Shown here: positions 27,282-37,234 of the stretch, piece after piece
How positions within the stretch are numbered: the first letter of the stretch is position 1
Layout: each line of letters begins with the position of its first letter
From: Arsenicitalea aurantiaca
GTDB taxonomy: Bacteria > Pseudomonadota > Alphaproteobacteria > Rhizobiales > Devosiaceae
DNA length: 62,094 bases
Direction: 5' to 3'
Assembly: GCF_003994485.1 (NCBI RefSeq)
Contig: NZ_RZNJ01000009.1
Coordinates: 1,284-63,377 of the forward strand
Translations under genes and position numbers: made by a program
Notes under the pieces: generated by a model
Told to the model about the DNA's origin: nothing
Databases searched by the model: none
Seen by the model: the letters and a program-made list of their open reading frames with translations, nothing else

Positions 27282-28790
27282 TCAGGGGGCGTCGGTCCAG
27301 GCTTCGAAAAATGCCGGGAGCGGATCGGCCACCCGGTAGACGCCATATGCGCGCGGGCGGGGTTCGCCGGGCATGCGGGTGATCGTGCCGAGCGGCGTGA
27401 CCGATCCGAACCGGTCGAGCGGCGCGCGATCTTCCCCCTCGCGTCCGAGCGCGACGACGTAAAGCGCGGGCCAGGAGAGCGCTTCGGGGGCGAGCGGCCC
27501 CTGAAAGCCGTAGCGCGCCCGTTCGTCGATCTGATGAACGTCGAGCGACCGACCGGCAAAGCGCGCGGCGGTGACGAGCGCGCCCGTCAGCGGATAGTCG
27601 CGGCTCGTTGCGACCCAATCGGCATCGGTCTGGGCAAGAATGTGCTGGACGCCGGCTTCGAGCAGGTCCCAGTCGCGCATTTCGGCCGTGCGGTCGCCCG
27701 AACCGATGGCAAAGGGCGTCCAGATCGCCTGGACGTAAAAGAGCATGGCAAAGGCGATGCCGAGCAGGGGCTGTAGCCAGAGCCCCGCCTTGCGCAGCCC
27801 GGCGCGCCAGCCGCGGGGACGGAGCGCAAGGGCGGCCCAGGCTGCGGCGAGCGAGAGCCCGGGCCAGGCCGGCACCAGCCAGTTTGCCTCGACCCGCCCG
27901 TGAAGCGCGTGCCAGAGGAAATAGGCGAGCATGGGGAGCGCCGTGAGGAGGACGAGCGCCAGCCCCTCCCGCGCCTCGTCGGCCCTGCGCCGGGCGAACC
28001 AGACCCCGGCAAGGATGGCGAGGATGAAGAGGGTGGGGCCGTTAAAGAGGGCCTGCCCGAGCAGCATCTCACCCAGATTGCCCGAACTGCCGTCCCCGCC
28101 GACCGTACGCCGTCCCTGGAAGACGAAGGAGGCCCACCCATTGGCCGCATTCCAGAAGAGGACGGGCGAAAAGACCAGGATCGCGATGGCGCCGCCCGCC
28201 CAGACCTGCCAGAGCCGGAGCCAGGCCCAGCGGGTGCGGCCCGAGGCAATGAGCAGCAGGATGCCGAGCCCCAAGAAGGCGTTGGTGTATTTGCCGAGGA
28301 GGCCGAGGCCGGCAAAGAGCCCGACCGCGAGCCACCAATTGGCATTGCGCCCGGCCATGAACTCGGCGAGCGCCCAGACCGCCAGCACCCAGAAAAGGAG
28401 CGAAGGCGTGTCCGGGGTGATGAGAAAGCCGAGCGTCCCTGCAAGGGTCAGATTGTACCAGATGACCCCGAGGGCGGCGACGCGCCGGTCGAAGAGGAGC
28501 ATGCCGATGCGCCAGAGCGCGGCCGAGACGCCGAGCATGGAGAGTACCGCAAAGAGCCGGACCCCGAGCGCGGACTCGCCGGCAGTCGCCGTGCCGGCTG
28601 CAACGAACCAGGCGACGCCTGGGGCATGGTCGAGATAGCCGGGCGACAGCGCGGTCGACCAGAGCGCGTAGTAATTCTCGTCATGGACGAGACCGGTCGT
28701 GCCCGCGACGACGAGCCTGATCGCCGTCAGGACGAGAACGAAGAGGGCGACGAAACGCGGATCGGACCAGTGGGGGAGCGGCTTGGACAT
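27282..28790 (-). CDS. ArnT-like glycosyltransferase family 39 membrane protein
   Basis: A 502-residue polytopic membrane protein. Near the N-terminus is the GT39/ArnT signature LVHDENYYALWSTALSPGY followed by LDHAPG, where the acidic pair contacts the lipid-linked sugar in relatives. About ten hydrophobic segments follow, then a soluble C-terminal part. It probably transfers a sugar from a polyprenyl carrier to an envelope acceptor; donor and acceptor are unknown. The start is the ATG before SKPLPHW; the longer frame overlaps the truA promoter region. Confidence 0.82.
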   Translation of the reverse strand: MSKPLPHWSDPRFVALFVLVLTAIRLVVAGTTGLVHDENYYALWSTALSPGYLDHAPGVAWFVAAGTATAGESALGVRLFAVLSMLGVSAALWRIGMLLFDRRVAALGVIWYNLTLAGTLGFLITPDTPSLLFWVLAVWALAEFMAGRNANWWLAVGLFAGLGLLGKYTNAFLGLGILLLIASGRTRWAWLRLWQVWAGGAIAILVFSPVLFWNAANGWASFVFQGRRTVGGDGSSGNLGEMLLGQALFNGPTLFILAILAGVWFARRRADEAREGLALVLLTALPMLAYFLWHALHGRVEANWLVPAWPGLSLAAAWAALALRPRGWRAGLRKAGLWLQPLLGIAFAMLFYVQAIWTPFAIGSGDRTAEMRDWDLLEAGVQHILAQTDADWVATSRDYPLTGALVTAARFAGRSLDVHQIDERARYGFQGPLAPEALSWPALYVVALGREGEDRAPLDRFGSVTPLGTITRMPGEPRPRAYGVYRVADPLPAFFEAWTDAP

Positions 28791-28889
28791 GGACGCGGAC
28801 GCTAATTGGTTTCGCGGCGGGCCGAAAGCGGCAATGGACACTTGCCCACGCCATGGACAGCGCGGCGGATCAGGCTATAAGGCGCGACC

Positions 28890-29627
28890 ATGCCCCGCTA
28901 TCGCCTCACCCTCGAATATGACGGCACGCCCTTCAGGGGCTGGCAGCGCCAGGCTGACCTGCCTTCGGTGCAGCAGGCGCTCGAGGAGGCGATCGGACGG
29001 TTTTCGGGCGAAACGCCGGTGACGCAGGCGGCAGGCCGGACCGACACCGGCGTGCATGCGACGGGGCAGGTGGTCTCGTTCGACCTTTCGCGGGCCTGGG
29101 ACCCCTTCCGCATCCGCGAGGCGCTCAATTTTCACCTGAAGCCGCTGCCAGTGGCGGTGGTGACGGCCGAGGCGGTGCCCGACACCTTCGAGGCGCGGTT
29201 CTCGGCGGTGCGGCGGCACTATCTCTATCGCATCCTCAATAGGCGGGCGCGGCCGGCGCTCGAGGCCAACCGCGTCTGGCACGTCGCGATCCCGCTCGAA
29301 GCCGGGCCGATGGACGAGGCGGCACAGATGATTCTCGGGCGGCACGATTTCACGACCTTCCGGGCGGCCGAATGCCAGGCCAATTCCCCGCTTAGGACCC
29401 TCGAGCATTTCTCGGTCCGGCGCGAGGGCGAGACGATTCTGATCGAGGCGAGCGCGCGCAGCTTCCTCCACCACCAGGTGCGCTCGATGGTGGGCTCGCT
29501 CAAGCTCGTGGGAGAGGGCAAGTGGCGGCCTGAGGATTTCCGCGCGGCGCTCGATGCGCGAGAACGCGCACGCTGCGGTCCGCTCGCGCCTTCAGCCGGG
29601 CTCTACCTCACCGGGGTCGACTACTAG
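28890..29627 (+). CDS. truA: tRNA pseudouridine synthase A
   Basis: Makes pseudouridine at positions 38-40 of the tRNA anticodon arm. The 245 residues include the catalytic aspartate in AAGRTDTGVHATGQV and the family segments YLYRILNRR and SFLHHQVRSMVGSL. A TATAAG box is just upstream of the ATG. Its stop overlaps the stop of the opposing membrane protein gene. Confidence 0.95.
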   Translation: MPRYRLTLEYDGTPFRGWQRQADLPSVQQALEEAIGRFSGETPVTQAAGRTDTGVHATGQVVSFDLSRAWDPFRIREALNFHLKPLPVAVVTAEAVPDTFEARFSAVRRHYLYRILNRRARPALEANRVWHVAIPLEAGPMDEAAQMILGRHDFTTFRAAECQANSPLRTLEHFSVRREGETILIEASARSFLHHQVRSMVGSLKLVGEGKWRPEDFRAALDARERARCGPLAPSAGLYLTGVDY

Positions 29628-30190
29628 ACGGCGGGCATTTCAGGCAGCGGGAACATGCTGCCCACCACGATGAGCCCGACGCTTGCGCCGACGAGCTGGG
29701 CAACGAGGAACATCGCGATCTGCAGCGGGGAGAGCGTCACCACGAGCCGGGCGATGTTGATCTCGACCACGATGACGAGAATGCCGATGAAAACGAGCGC
29801 GACGTCCCCGGTCATTCCGGCAAAGGCGAGGATGGCCGAGAACACGGTGATGAAGAAGGTCGCCCAATTGTCCGCGACGATATAGGGGACGAGCCCATCG
29901 AGCCGTTTGAGCTGGCGCAGCACGATCGCCGCGAAAGCGAGCTGGAACGCATAGAGCAGCGTCACCATGACGAGCGAGCGGGCAACGGAAAAGCCTTCGC
30001 TCGCCATGCCGAGCATTGCGGGCAGATAGGCGTTGAAGGCAGTGATCACGAGCAGCGCGATGAAGCTGCCCACGAGGCCGCGCTGGCTGAAATCGAAATG
30101 CTCGGGCGCCCGTCGGTTGCCGATGGCGAGCGCAGCTACGCCGCGACCCGCCGCGACCAGCTCTTCCAATAGCGTCGTGTTGTTGGCCAC
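29624..30190 (-). CDS. Conserved hypothetical membrane protein
   Basis: About 188 residues with five hydrophobic segments (FIALLVITAFNAYLPAML; LVMVTLLYAFQLAFAAIVL; FFITVFSAILAFAG; VALVFIGILVIVV; IAMFLVAQLVGASVGLIVV) and a polar N-terminal region of about 35 residues. I do not recognise the family. It may be cotranscribed with dapE upstream. The start is uncertain: GTG at this position, or an ATG 39 bases further upstream; neither has a clear ribosome binding site. Confidence 0.7.
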   Translation of the reverse strand: MANNTTLLEELVAAGRGVAALAIGNRRAPEHFDFSQRGLVGSFIALLVITAFNAYLPAMLGMASEGFSVARSLVMVTLLYAFQLAFAAIVLRQLKRLDGLVPYIVADNWATFFITVFSAILAFAGMTGDVALVFIGILVIVVEINIARLVVTLSPLQIAMFLVAQLVGASVGLIVVGSMFPLPEMPAV

Positions 30191-30293
30191 AGCTCTCGTG
30201 TCCGTCAGTGTTCGGCGGATGCGGAGCATCCTTGGGGCGAAGGGCGGCAGGGCCGGCGGGGAGCCGGCGCAACGCCCGATTGCATGTAGAGCC

Positions 30294-30310
30294 TGTGGCC
30301 GCCGGCCACA
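30294..30310 (-). terminator. Hairpin downstream of dapE
   Basis: TGTGGCC and GGCCACA pair over three bases in the gap between dapE and the membrane protein. The stem is short and there is no clear T-run. Confidence 0.3.
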
Positions 30311-30356
30311 AGCGGCGAACCGCCTCAAATGCGATCCATAGCGTCGCGGCGGGCCT

Positions 30357-31529
30357 TCAGGATGCGGTTGCGCCGAAGGCGGCGATGAAATCGGCATAGA
30401 TCGCCTCGAGCGTGAGGACCTCGGCGATGGGCACGTTCTCGTCCACCTTGTGCATGGTGGTGCCGACAAGGCCGCATTCGACGACCGGGCAGATGGGTGC
30501 GATGAAGCGCGCGTCGGACGTGCCGCCGCCCGTCGAGAGCGCCGGGCGCGATCCGGTATGGGCGGCGATGACGTCCGAAAGCAGCGCCACCGCGCCGCTT
30601 TCGGGCGAGTGGAAGCAGCGCGAGACATTGCCGATCCGTTCGTGCCGGATGGTGCAGGACTGCGCATCGACCGAACCGATGCGCTCCTCGATCCAGCCGG
30701 TGAGCGTTTCGGCGGTCCAGAGATCATTGTGGCGAACGTTGAAGACGAGGGTGCCGCTCTCTGGGATGACATTGGTCACCCGATTGCCGGTATCGATCGA
30801 GACGATCTCGAGATTGGAGGGCTGGAAACGCTCGGTGCCGGTATCGAGCGGATCCTTTGTCAGTGCGGTGGCGATGGCGGCAAGGACGGGGAGCGGATTG
30901 CGGGCCCGCTCGGGATAGGCGACGTGCCCCTGGATGCCGGTCACCGTGACGCGGCCCGAGAGGGAACCGCGCCGGCCGATCTTGATGGCGTCCCCGAGCC
31001 GGGCGACCGAACTGGGTTCGCCCACGAGCGCAAAGTCAAAGGCGAGGCCCTTGTCCACGGCCCATTCGACGAGGCGCTTGGTGCCGTTGACGGCGTCCGC
31101 TTCCTCGTCATTTGTGATCATCAGCGAGATCGTGCCTCTGAGCCGGCCCTCGGCGTGCGCCCGGGCGACTGCGCCGACAAAGGCGGCAATGCCGCTCTTC
31201 ATGTCGACCGCGCCGCGCCCGAAAAGCCGGCCTTCGGTCTCCACCGCTCCGAAGGGATCATGGGACCAGGCGGCGGGGTCGCCGGGCGGGACGACGTCGG
31301 TATGGCCTGCAAAAAGCAGGTGCGGCGCGCCGCTGCCGATGCTGGCAAAGAGATTGTCGACCGGGTAGGAGCCGCCGCCGGAAAAGGCGAGGCGTTCGAC
31401 CGAAAAGCCGAGCCCGATGAGCGTGCTGGCGAGAAGGTCCATCACACCATCCGCTTCGGGGGTGACGGAGCGGCAGGCGAGCATGGAGCGGAGGAGGCCG
31501 ATGGCCACCCCGTCAGTCGAAACGGTCAT
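30357..31529 (-). CDS. dapE: Succinyl-diaminopimelate desuccinylase
   Basis: Releases LL-diaminopimelate for lysine and peptidoglycan synthesis. The 390-residue M20-type metallopeptidase has zinc ligands and catalytic residues in LFAGHTDVVPPGD, FGRGAVDMKSGIAAF, TNDEEADAVNG and GLVGTTMHKVDENVP. It is coupled to the DUF805 gene upstream by an ATGA overlap and lies in the same block as dapD, which supplies the succinyl branch. Confidence 0.95.
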   Translation of the reverse strand: MTVSTDGVAIGLLRSMLACRSVTPEADGVMDLLASTLIGLGFSVERLAFSGGGSYPVDNLFASIGSGAPHLLFAGHTDVVPPGDPAAWSHDPFGAVETEGRLFGRGAVDMKSGIAAFVGAVARAHAEGRLRGTISLMITNDEEADAVNGTKRLVEWAVDKGLAFDFALVGEPSSVARLGDAIKIGRRGSLSGRVTVTGIQGHVAYPERARNPLPVLAAIATALTKDPLDTGTERFQPSNLEIVSIDTGNRVTNVIPESGTLVFNVRHNDLWTAETLTGWIEERIGSVDAQSCTIRHERIGNVSRCFHSPESGAVALLSDVIAAHTGSRPALSTGGGTSDARFIAPICPVVECGLVGTTMHKVDENVPIAEVLTLEAIYADFIAAFGATAS

Positions 31530-32092
31530 CGCGCATCCTGTTGGGTGGGCGCCAGTGGGTCGGGGCCGTAGCGGTTGGGGCCCGCAGTCCCCTTGAGGAA
31601 GCCCATGACGATGAAGAGGTAGAGCCCGAGCAGGCCGGTGACGATGTTGAGCGCGATCAGCGGCAGGGTGGGTGCGACGACGAGCCCGTCCTCGAAGGCG
31701 ACGATCTCGTTGCCGATGCCGACCGACTGCAGGGCAAGCCCCAGCAGCGTGAGGGCATAGAGCACGATGGCGTCTGCCCCGCTGCTGTTGCGGTCGTGCC
31801 GGCGCTTGACCATGAGCGCAAGGGCCGGATAGCCGATGATCAGGTTGACCACGAGGCTCGCCCAGGCCCCGCGCTGCGCCGCTTCCAGCATCAGCGCGCT
31901 TGCTTCGGCGCCGTCATAATCGGGCTGCTCGAAGAGGATCATGGCCCGCTGCAGGAAGTCCCCGCTCATCAGCGGCGCGAGCAGGAGCGTCAGGACGATG
32001 GCAAGAAGCGCAAGGACCAGCACGCCGAGCCAGAAGCCCTTGCGCGCGATTCTGCCCTCGAAGGACCTGAAACTGTCGACGATCCCGCTCAT
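31526..32092 (-). CDS. DUF805 family membrane protein
   Basis: A 188-residue membrane protein of the DUF805/YhaH type. The N-terminal signature is FEGRIARKGFWLGVLVL, with further helices near residues 75-95 and 110-165. The motif VKRRHDRNSSG lies between helices. The function is unknown. It is in a tight dapD-DUF805-dapE arrangement on one strand, overlapping dapE by four bases. Confidence 0.82.
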   Translation of the reverse strand: MSGIVDSFRSFEGRIARKGFWLGVLVLALLAIVLTLLLAPLMSGDFLQRAMILFEQPDYDGAEASALMLEAAQRGAWASLVVNLIIGYPALALMVKRRHDRNSSGADAIVLYALTLLGLALQSVGIGNEIVAFEDGLVVAPTLPLIALNIVTGLLGLYLFIVMGFLKGTAGPNRYGPDPLAPTQQDAR

Positions 32093-32184
32093 CCTGAGGT
32101 CCCTTCCCCGCAACAAGATCGGGCGAGCATAGGCCAAGCGCTTGGCCGAGGCGAGGGGGCGGGGCCGACCCGCCCCCCGCTGCA

Positions 32185-33030
32185 TCAGTCGCGCAGCAGG
32201 TCGTTGATCGAAGTCTTGGAGCGGGTCTGGGCGTCGACCTTCTTGACGATCACCGCGCAATAGAGGTTCGGGCCGGGCGTGCCATCGGGGAGAGGCTTGC
32301 CGGGCAGGCTGCCCGAGACGACGACCGAATAGGGCGGCACCTTGCCGATATGGACCTCGCCCGTCGCCCGATCGACGATCTTGGTCGAAGCGCCGATGAA
32401 GACGCCCATGGAGACGACCGCGCCTTCCCCGACGACCACGCCCTCGACGATCTCGGAGCGTGCGCCGATGAAGCAATTGTCCTCGATGATGACGGGGCCG
32501 GCCTGTAGCGGCTCGAGCACGCCGCCAATGCCGACACCACCCGACAGATGCACGTTCTTGCCGATCTGCGCACACGAGCCGACGGTGACCCAGGTGTCGA
32601 CCATGGTCCCTTCATCGACATAGGCCCCCAGATTGACGAAGCTCGGCATCAGGATGACGCCCTTGCCGATATGGGCCGAATGCCGGACGATCGCGCCCGG
32701 CACGGCGCGGAAGCCGGCGCCCCGGAACTCCGCCTCGCCCCAGCCGGCGAACTTGGCGGGCACCTTGTCCCACCAGGACGAACCCTGCGGGCCGCCTTCG
32801 ATCAGCATGTTGTCGTTGAGGCGGAAGGAGAGCAGCACCGCTTTCTTCAGCCACTGATTGACCTGCCATTCGCCGTCCGCCGTCCGCTCGGCGACGCGCG
32901 CCTGGCCGCTGTCGAGCAGGCCGAGTGCGGTCTCGACGGCGTCGCGCACTTCGCCTTTCGTGCCGGTATTGATCTCGGAACGGGCTTCGAAGGCGGCATC
33001 GATGCGGGCGGCAAGTTCGGTATGGGCCAT
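32185..33030 (-). CDS. dapD: Tetrahydrodipicolinate N-succinyltransferase
   Basis: Adds succinyl-CoA to tetrahydrodipicolinate at the start of the succinylase route to lysine. The 281 residues have an N-terminal helical domain and a left-handed beta-helix made of hexapeptide repeats ([38 protein letters not shown]). The C-terminus is extended ([18 protein letters not shown]). With dapE it places two steps of the pathway in this block. Confidence 0.95.
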   Translation of the reverse strand: MAHTELAARIDAAFEARSEINTGTKGEVRDAVETALGLLDSGQARVAERTADGEWQVNQWLKKAVLLSFRLNDNMLIEGGPQGSSWWDKVPAKFAGWGEAEFRGAGFRAVPGAIVRHSAHIGKGVILMPSFVNLGAYVDEGTMVDTWVTVGSCAQIGKNVHLSGGVGIGGVLEPLQAGPVIIEDNCFIGARSEIVEGVVVGEGAVVSMGVFIGASTKIVDRATGEVHIGKVPPYSVVVSGSLPGKPLPDGTPGPNLYCAVIVKKVDAQTRSKTSINDLLRD

Positions 33031-33189
33031 GTCGGGCTGTCTCGCGTCTTGGAAAACTTCGGCCGGACATTACCCCAAACCCCGCCCCGTGCAAGCGGCG
33101 AGCGGCGCGACCAAAGGGAGAGTTGACCCCGCCCGCACCGATCCTTAACCGGGGGCCCTGTACCCTTCGCGTACACAAGGAGAGCCAGA

Positions 33190-34053
33190 ATGGCCAAACG
33201 CCGGCATACGCCGCTCCGTACCTCGGGCGAGGACATCGACGCCTCCAAGCGCGCCCCGCAAACGCCGCAGACGCGTTCCCCGGCCTATCGGCTCGCCTTC
33301 TCGGACGAGGAGTTCATGACCTCCGAGGATACGCGCGGCATCCGGTTCCAGCTTGAATATCTGAAGCCCGAATTCCGCCTGCGCGAAATGGGCATCAATT
33401 CGACGGTGGTGCTGTTCGGGGGCGCGCGCATTCCCGAGCCGGGCAAAGCCGCCTGGGCAGCGCGCAACGCGACCCAGAAGACCAATCTCGAAGCCGCCTC
33501 CCGCTACTACACCGAAGCGCGGCGGTTCGCCCAATATGTCTCGCTGACCTCCAAGGCGCTCGACCACCGCGATTTCGTCGTGACGACCGGCGGCGGACCG
33601 GGCGTGATGGAAGCGGGTAATCGCGGGGCAGCCGATGTGGGCGCCATGTCGATCGGGCTCAACATCGTCCTGCCGCACGAGCAGGCGCCGAACCTCTTCG
33701 TCACGCCCGAGCTCGCCTTCAACTTCCACTATTTCGCGACCCGCAAGATCCATTTCCTGCTGCGCGCCCGGGCCGTCGCCATTTTCCCGGGCGGCTTCGG
33801 CACGCTCGACGAATTCTTCGAGACGCTGACGCTGATCCAGACCGGGCGGATGGAGCGCATCCCGCTGCTTTTGTTCGGCTACGAGTTCTGGACCAAGGTG
33901 ATCGATTTCGAGGCGCTGGCCGATGCGGGCACGATTTCACCCGACGACATCAAGCTCTTCACCGTCGTCGACAGCGCCGAAGAGGGCTGGGACTGCATTC
34001 GTCGCCACTACAATTTGCCCGAGATCACGCTCGATCCGGGCATCGAAGGCTGA
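33190..34053 (+). CDS. LOG family protein (TIGR00730, Rossmann fold)
   Basis: A 287-residue protein of the LOG/lysine-decarboxylase-like family. The nucleotide-binding motifs are VVTTGGGPGVMEAGNRGA and FPGGFGTLDEFFETLTL. Family members hydrolyse nucleotide 5'-monophosphates or cytokinin ribotides. The N-terminal ~50 residues are polar and not part of the fold. AAGGAG precedes the ATG. It is divergent from dapD and converges on the pyrimidine nucleotidase gene. Confidence 0.88.
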   Translation: MAKRRHTPLRTSGEDIDASKRAPQTPQTRSPAYRLAFSDEEFMTSEDTRGIRFQLEYLKPEFRLREMGINSTVVLFGGARIPEPGKAAWAARNATQKTNLEAASRYYTEARRFAQYVSLTSKALDHRDFVVTTGGGPGVMEAGNRGAADVGAMSIGLNIVLPHEQAPNLFVTPELAFNFHYFATRKIHFLLRARAVAIFPGGFGTLDEFFETLTLIQTGRMERIPLLLFGYEFWTKVIDFEALADAGTISPDDIKLFTVVDSAEEGWDCIRRHYNLPEITLDPGIEG

Positions 34054-34056
34054 GCC

Positions 34057-34767
34057 TCAGGGCAGGCGGGTGAGGAAGCCCGCCAGATCGTCGGTGACGT
34101 GGTGCACGTGCTCTTCGAGCGTGCGCCCGAGCTCCCAGTCATCGACCTGCTCATGCGCAAAGCCCGGCCCGGCGACGACCTGCACGGTCGCCATGCCGAT
34201 CTCATGGGGCACGCGCAGGTTCTTTTCGAGATCGTCGAACATGGCCGCGCAGCGCGCGTCGATCCCGTGGCGCGCGAGAAAGCCGTCATAAGCCTCGCGC
34301 AGCGGCTTGGGCCTGTAGGACATGGCGCGGATGTCGAAGACGCCCTCGAAAAGCGAATCGGAGACCCCGAGCCGGTTCAGCACCGCATGGGCGTGATTGA
34401 CGTCGCCATTGGTGAGGATGAACTTGCGTCCGGGAAGTGCCGTGATCGCCGCGACCAGCTCGGGATGGGCGCTGACCGGGGAATAGTCGATCGCGTGCAC
34501 GACCCCGAGATAATGGTCGGGATTGACCTCGTGCCGGTGCATCAGCCCGTTCAGCGTCGTGCCGAAATCGCGGTAATAGGTCTTCTGCAGCGCCCGCGCC
34601 GCCTCGAGGTCGAGCCGCGTCACGTCCATCACATAGGAGGTGATGAGCGTATCGATCTGCGCGAAGAGGTTGCATTCACGCGGATAGAGCGTGTTGTCGA
34701 GATCGAACACCCAGTCGGTGACATGGGCGAAGCTGCGAGCGGCGATGGGCGGGGTCATGGCGTTCAT
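34057..34767 (-). CDS. Pyrimidine 5'-nucleotidase, HAD family
   Basis: A 236-residue HAD phosphatase of the SDT1/PHM8-like group. Motif I is WVFDLDNTLYPRE with both aspartates, motif II FILTNGD, motif III lysine in MSYRPKPLREAY, and motif IV FDDLEKNL. Relatives remove phosphate from pyrimidine nucleotides. It is three bases past the LOG gene on the other strand and upstream of argB in the conserved rhizobial order. Confidence 0.88.
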   Translation of the reverse strand: MNAMTPPIAARSFAHVTDWVFDLDNTLYPRECNLFAQIDTLITSYVMDVTRLDLEAARALQKTYYRDFGTTLNGLMHRHEVNPDHYLGVVHAIDYSPVSAHPELVAAITALPGRKFILTNGDVNHAHAVLNRLGVSDSLFEGVFDIRAMSYRPKPLREAYDGFLARHGIDARCAAMFDDLEKNLRVPHEIGMATVQVVAGPGFAHEQVDDWELGRTLEEHVHHVTDDLAGFLTRLP

Positions 34768-34823
34768 GAGAGCATATTGGCGATGGACATCTCAAAAATC
34801 CATGACCATCGCCAAAGCTTGAT

Positions 34824-35714
34824 TCACCGGACGATCAGCGTGCCTGCGCCATGCTCGGTGAAGAGCTCGACCAGCACCACGTGCTCGGTCTTGCCGTTGA
34901 GGATGACGACGCCCTCGACCCCGTTGTCGAGCGCCTCGAGGCAGGTTTCGACCTTCGGGATCATGCCGCCCGAGATCGTGCCATCGGCGATGAGCGCGCG
35001 CGCATCGCGCATGGTGAGCTCGGGGATGAGCTTGCCATCCCTGTCGAGCACGCCCGGCACGTCGGTGAGGAACAGAAGGCGCTTGGCGCCGAGCGACCCG
35101 GCGATGGCGCCCGCGAAAGTGTCGGCGTTGATGTTGTAGGTCGCCCCGTCGCGGCCCGGCGCCACGGGCGCGATCACCGGGATCATCTCCGAGCGCGCAA
35201 GCAGGTCAAGAAGCGTGCGATCGACTTCGACCGGTTCGCCCACGAAGCCGAGATCGAGCACGCGCTCGATGTTGGAGCCCGGATCGCGCCATTTCTTCTC
35301 GGCCTTGCGCGCAAAGACCATGTTGCCGTCCTTGCCGCAGAGCCCGATCGCCCACTCGCCCTCGGCATTGATCAGCGCGACGATCTCCTTGTTGATGGAG
35401 CCGGCCAGCACCATCTCGACGATTTCCATCGTCCGCTGGTCGGTGACGCGCAGCCCGCCCTCGAACTTGGATTCGATGCCGAGATTCTTGAGCATGGAGG
35501 CGATCTGCGGCCCCCCGCCATGCACGACGATCGGATTGACCTTGGACTGCTTGAGCAGCGCGATGTCGCGCGCGAAGGCCTGCCCCAGGCGCGGATCGCC
35601 CATGGCATGGCCGCCATATTTCACGACGACCGTCTTGCCCTCGTAGCGCTGCATGTAGGGCAGCGCCTGGGCGAGGATCGAGGCGTCGCGGGAAAAGGCT
35701 TCGGTATCGGGCAT
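34824..35714 (-). CDS. argB: Acetylglutamate kinase
   Basis: Second step of arginine synthesis, phosphorylating N-acetylglutamate. The 296-residue amino-acid-kinase-fold protein carries [26 protein letters not shown], the acetylglutamate-binding [20 protein letters not shown] and [15 protein letters not shown]. The C-terminal has [12 protein letters not shown]. The N-terminal helix suggests the hexameric arginine-inhibited type (inference). In many rhizobia argB is next to yihA; here about 8 kb separates them. Confidence 0.95.
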   Translation of the reverse strand: MPDTEAFSRDASILAQALPYMQRYEGKTVVVKYGGHAMGDPRLGQAFARDIALLKQSKVNPIVVHGGGPQIASMLKNLGIESKFEGGLRVTDQRTMEIVEMVLAGSINKEIVALINAEGEWAIGLCGKDGNMVFARKAEKKWRDPGSNIERVLDLGFVGEPVEVDRTLLDLLARSEMIPVIAPVAPGRDGATYNINADTFAGAIAGSLGAKRLLFLTDVPGVLDRDGKLIPELTMRDARALIADGTISGGMIPKVETCLEALDNGVEGVVILNGKTEHVVLVELFTEHGAGTLIVR

Positions 35715-35913
35715 GAGGGCGTTCCCAGTGGCGTTGCGGGGCGCACCCTATAGCGCAATTGGCGGCGCTGTGAACCGGTTTCGGGCCGGTAGGGCCATTC
35801 CGTCGGCCCCTTGATGCAAAAAGGGGATACCGCAGGCGCCCCGGCTCTGGTCTAATCGCGGTTCGACGTCCCGGCGGGGCGATCGCGTCGCTGGGAAGGG
35901 AGCCTGTCGGGGC

Positions 35914-36459
35914 ATGCAGGGGAGCGCTGGTGAACTCGCGGATCTGCTTGCGCGCACGGCCATGCGCGACCGCGCCGCGTTCAAGCTGCTCTACACGCGC
36001 ACGAGCGCGAAACTCTTCGGCGTGGCGCTCCGTATATTGAAGGACCGTTCAGAGGCCGAAGAGGCGCTCCAGGAGGTTTACGTCAAGATCTGGCAGCGCG
36101 CCGACCGCTACCAGGCCGGCGGCTTCAGCCCGATCTCCTGGCTGGTCGCCATAGCGCGCAATCACGCGCTCGACGTGCTCCGGGCGCGCAAGCCGGTCGC
36201 CGACGATCTGGACGCCGCACTCGATCTTGCGGACGCAGGCCCGAATCCCGAACAGGCGACGGTCCGGTCAGGCGAGCGGGCGCGCATCGAGGCGTGTCTC
36301 GACCAGCTCGACACCGACAGGGCCGACGCTGTGCGCGGGGCCTATCTCGATGGCTATAGTTACGAGGAGCTGGCAAGCCGCCATAGCGTGCCGCTCAACA
36401 CGATGCGAACCTGGCTGCGCCGCAGCCTTTTGAAACTGAGAGAGTGCCTGAGCGCATGA
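35914..36459 (+). CDS. ECF RNA polymerase sigma factor (SigK-like)
   Basis: A 181-residue ECF sigma factor with only regions 2 and 4. Region 2 is DRSEAEEALQEVYVKIWQRA and WLVAIARNHALDVLR; region 4 is YLDGYSYEELASRHSVPLNT followed by MRTWLRRSLLKLREC, the helix-turn-helix. The stop overlaps the start of the RskA-like anti-sigma gene by four bases, the standard sign that the two products bind each other. The fasciclin gene just downstream is a likely target. Confidence 0.92.
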   Translation: MQGSAGELADLLARTAMRDRAAFKLLYTRTSAKLFGVALRILKDRSEAEEALQEVYVKIWQRADRYQAGGFSPISWLVAIARNHALDVLRARKPVADDLDAALDLADAGPNPEQATVRSGERARIEACLDQLDTDRADAVRGAYLDGYSYEELASRHSVPLNTMRTWLRRSLLKLRECLSA

Positions 36460-37175
36460 GTGCCGAGACCATAGGCTCCGGGGGCGAAGACGGCGATGCG
36501 ATCCGCATCGGCGAATATGCGCTCGGCCTGCTGCCTGCCCAGGAGGCGGCGGCTCTGGCGCGGCAGATCGCCGAGGAGCCGGCGCTCGCGGCCGAACTGC
36601 GGTTCTGGCAATCGCGCCTGTCAGATCTCGATGAAGAGTTCGCGGAGGTCTCGCCACCGGCCGCCGTGCTGCCCGCGATCGAGAAGCGGCTCTTCGGGTC
36701 AGCAGAAGCGCGCGGCGGTCTCTGGGAAAGCCTCGGCTTCTGGCGGGGGCTGGCGGCGGCGGGCGTTGCCGTGGCGGTGCTCTCGCTCGGGGCGCACATG
36801 CTCCGACCGGTGCCGGTCGATCCGGACGCGTTCGCGGTGCAACTGGTTGCCGCCCTCAATGCGCAGGAGGGGAGCGGGGTGCAGTTCGTCGCGCTCTTCG
36901 ATGCCGAGACGGGCAATGTGCGGATCACCTCGCTTTCTGGCGAGCCGGTGCCGGACCGCGATTTCGAGCTCTGGTACATCGAGGCGGGGAGCGATCCGGT
37001 CTCCATGGGCGTTGTTCCCCTCGATGCGCGCACGGAAATCCCCCTCGGACCTGCCGACCGGGCGCGTCTGACGCCCGGTACGGTTCTCGCCATTACGCTC
37101 GAGCCCCAGGGCGGATCACCCACCGGCGACCCCACCGGGCCGGTTGTCGCAGCGGGCCCCGCTACGCCGATCTGA
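36456..37175 (+). CDS. RskA-like transmembrane anti-sigma factor
   Basis: 239 residues. The cytoplasmic N-terminus (IRIGEYALGLLPAQEAAALA) has the short anti-sigma helix bundle, but no zinc-finger HxxxCxxC. One membrane helix is near residues 97-113 (LAAAGVAVAVLSLGAHM). The periplasmic RskA C-terminal domain follows (VQFVALFDAETGNVRITSLS, DFELWYIEAG) and ends in a Pro/Gly tail. Such proteins release the sigma factor after regulated proteolysis. The ATG overlaps the sigma stop; a GTG twelve bases upstream is also possible. Confidence 0.9.
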   Translation: MSAETIGSGGEDGDAIRIGEYALGLLPAQEAAALARQIAEEPALAAELRFWQSRLSDLDEEFAEVSPPAAVLPAIEKRLFGSAEARGGLWESLGFWRGLAAAGVAVAVLSLGAHMLRPVPVDPDAFAVQLVAALNAQEGSGVQFVALFDAETGNVRITSLSGEPVPDRDFELWYIEAGSDPVSMGVVPLDARTEIPLGPADRARLTPGTVLAITLEPQGGSPTGDPTGPVVAAGPATPI

Positions 37176-37234
37176 GCGGTTCGGATCACTTCAACTTTTT
37201 AAAATTATCGTGTTTAGAAAAGGGCTTAGCGTCT

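Noticed and set aside
29640-30311. Minus-strand frame overlapping the membrane protein gene downstream of truA
   Set aside because: It is Arg/Ala/His-rich, while the other frame gives clean membrane helices.
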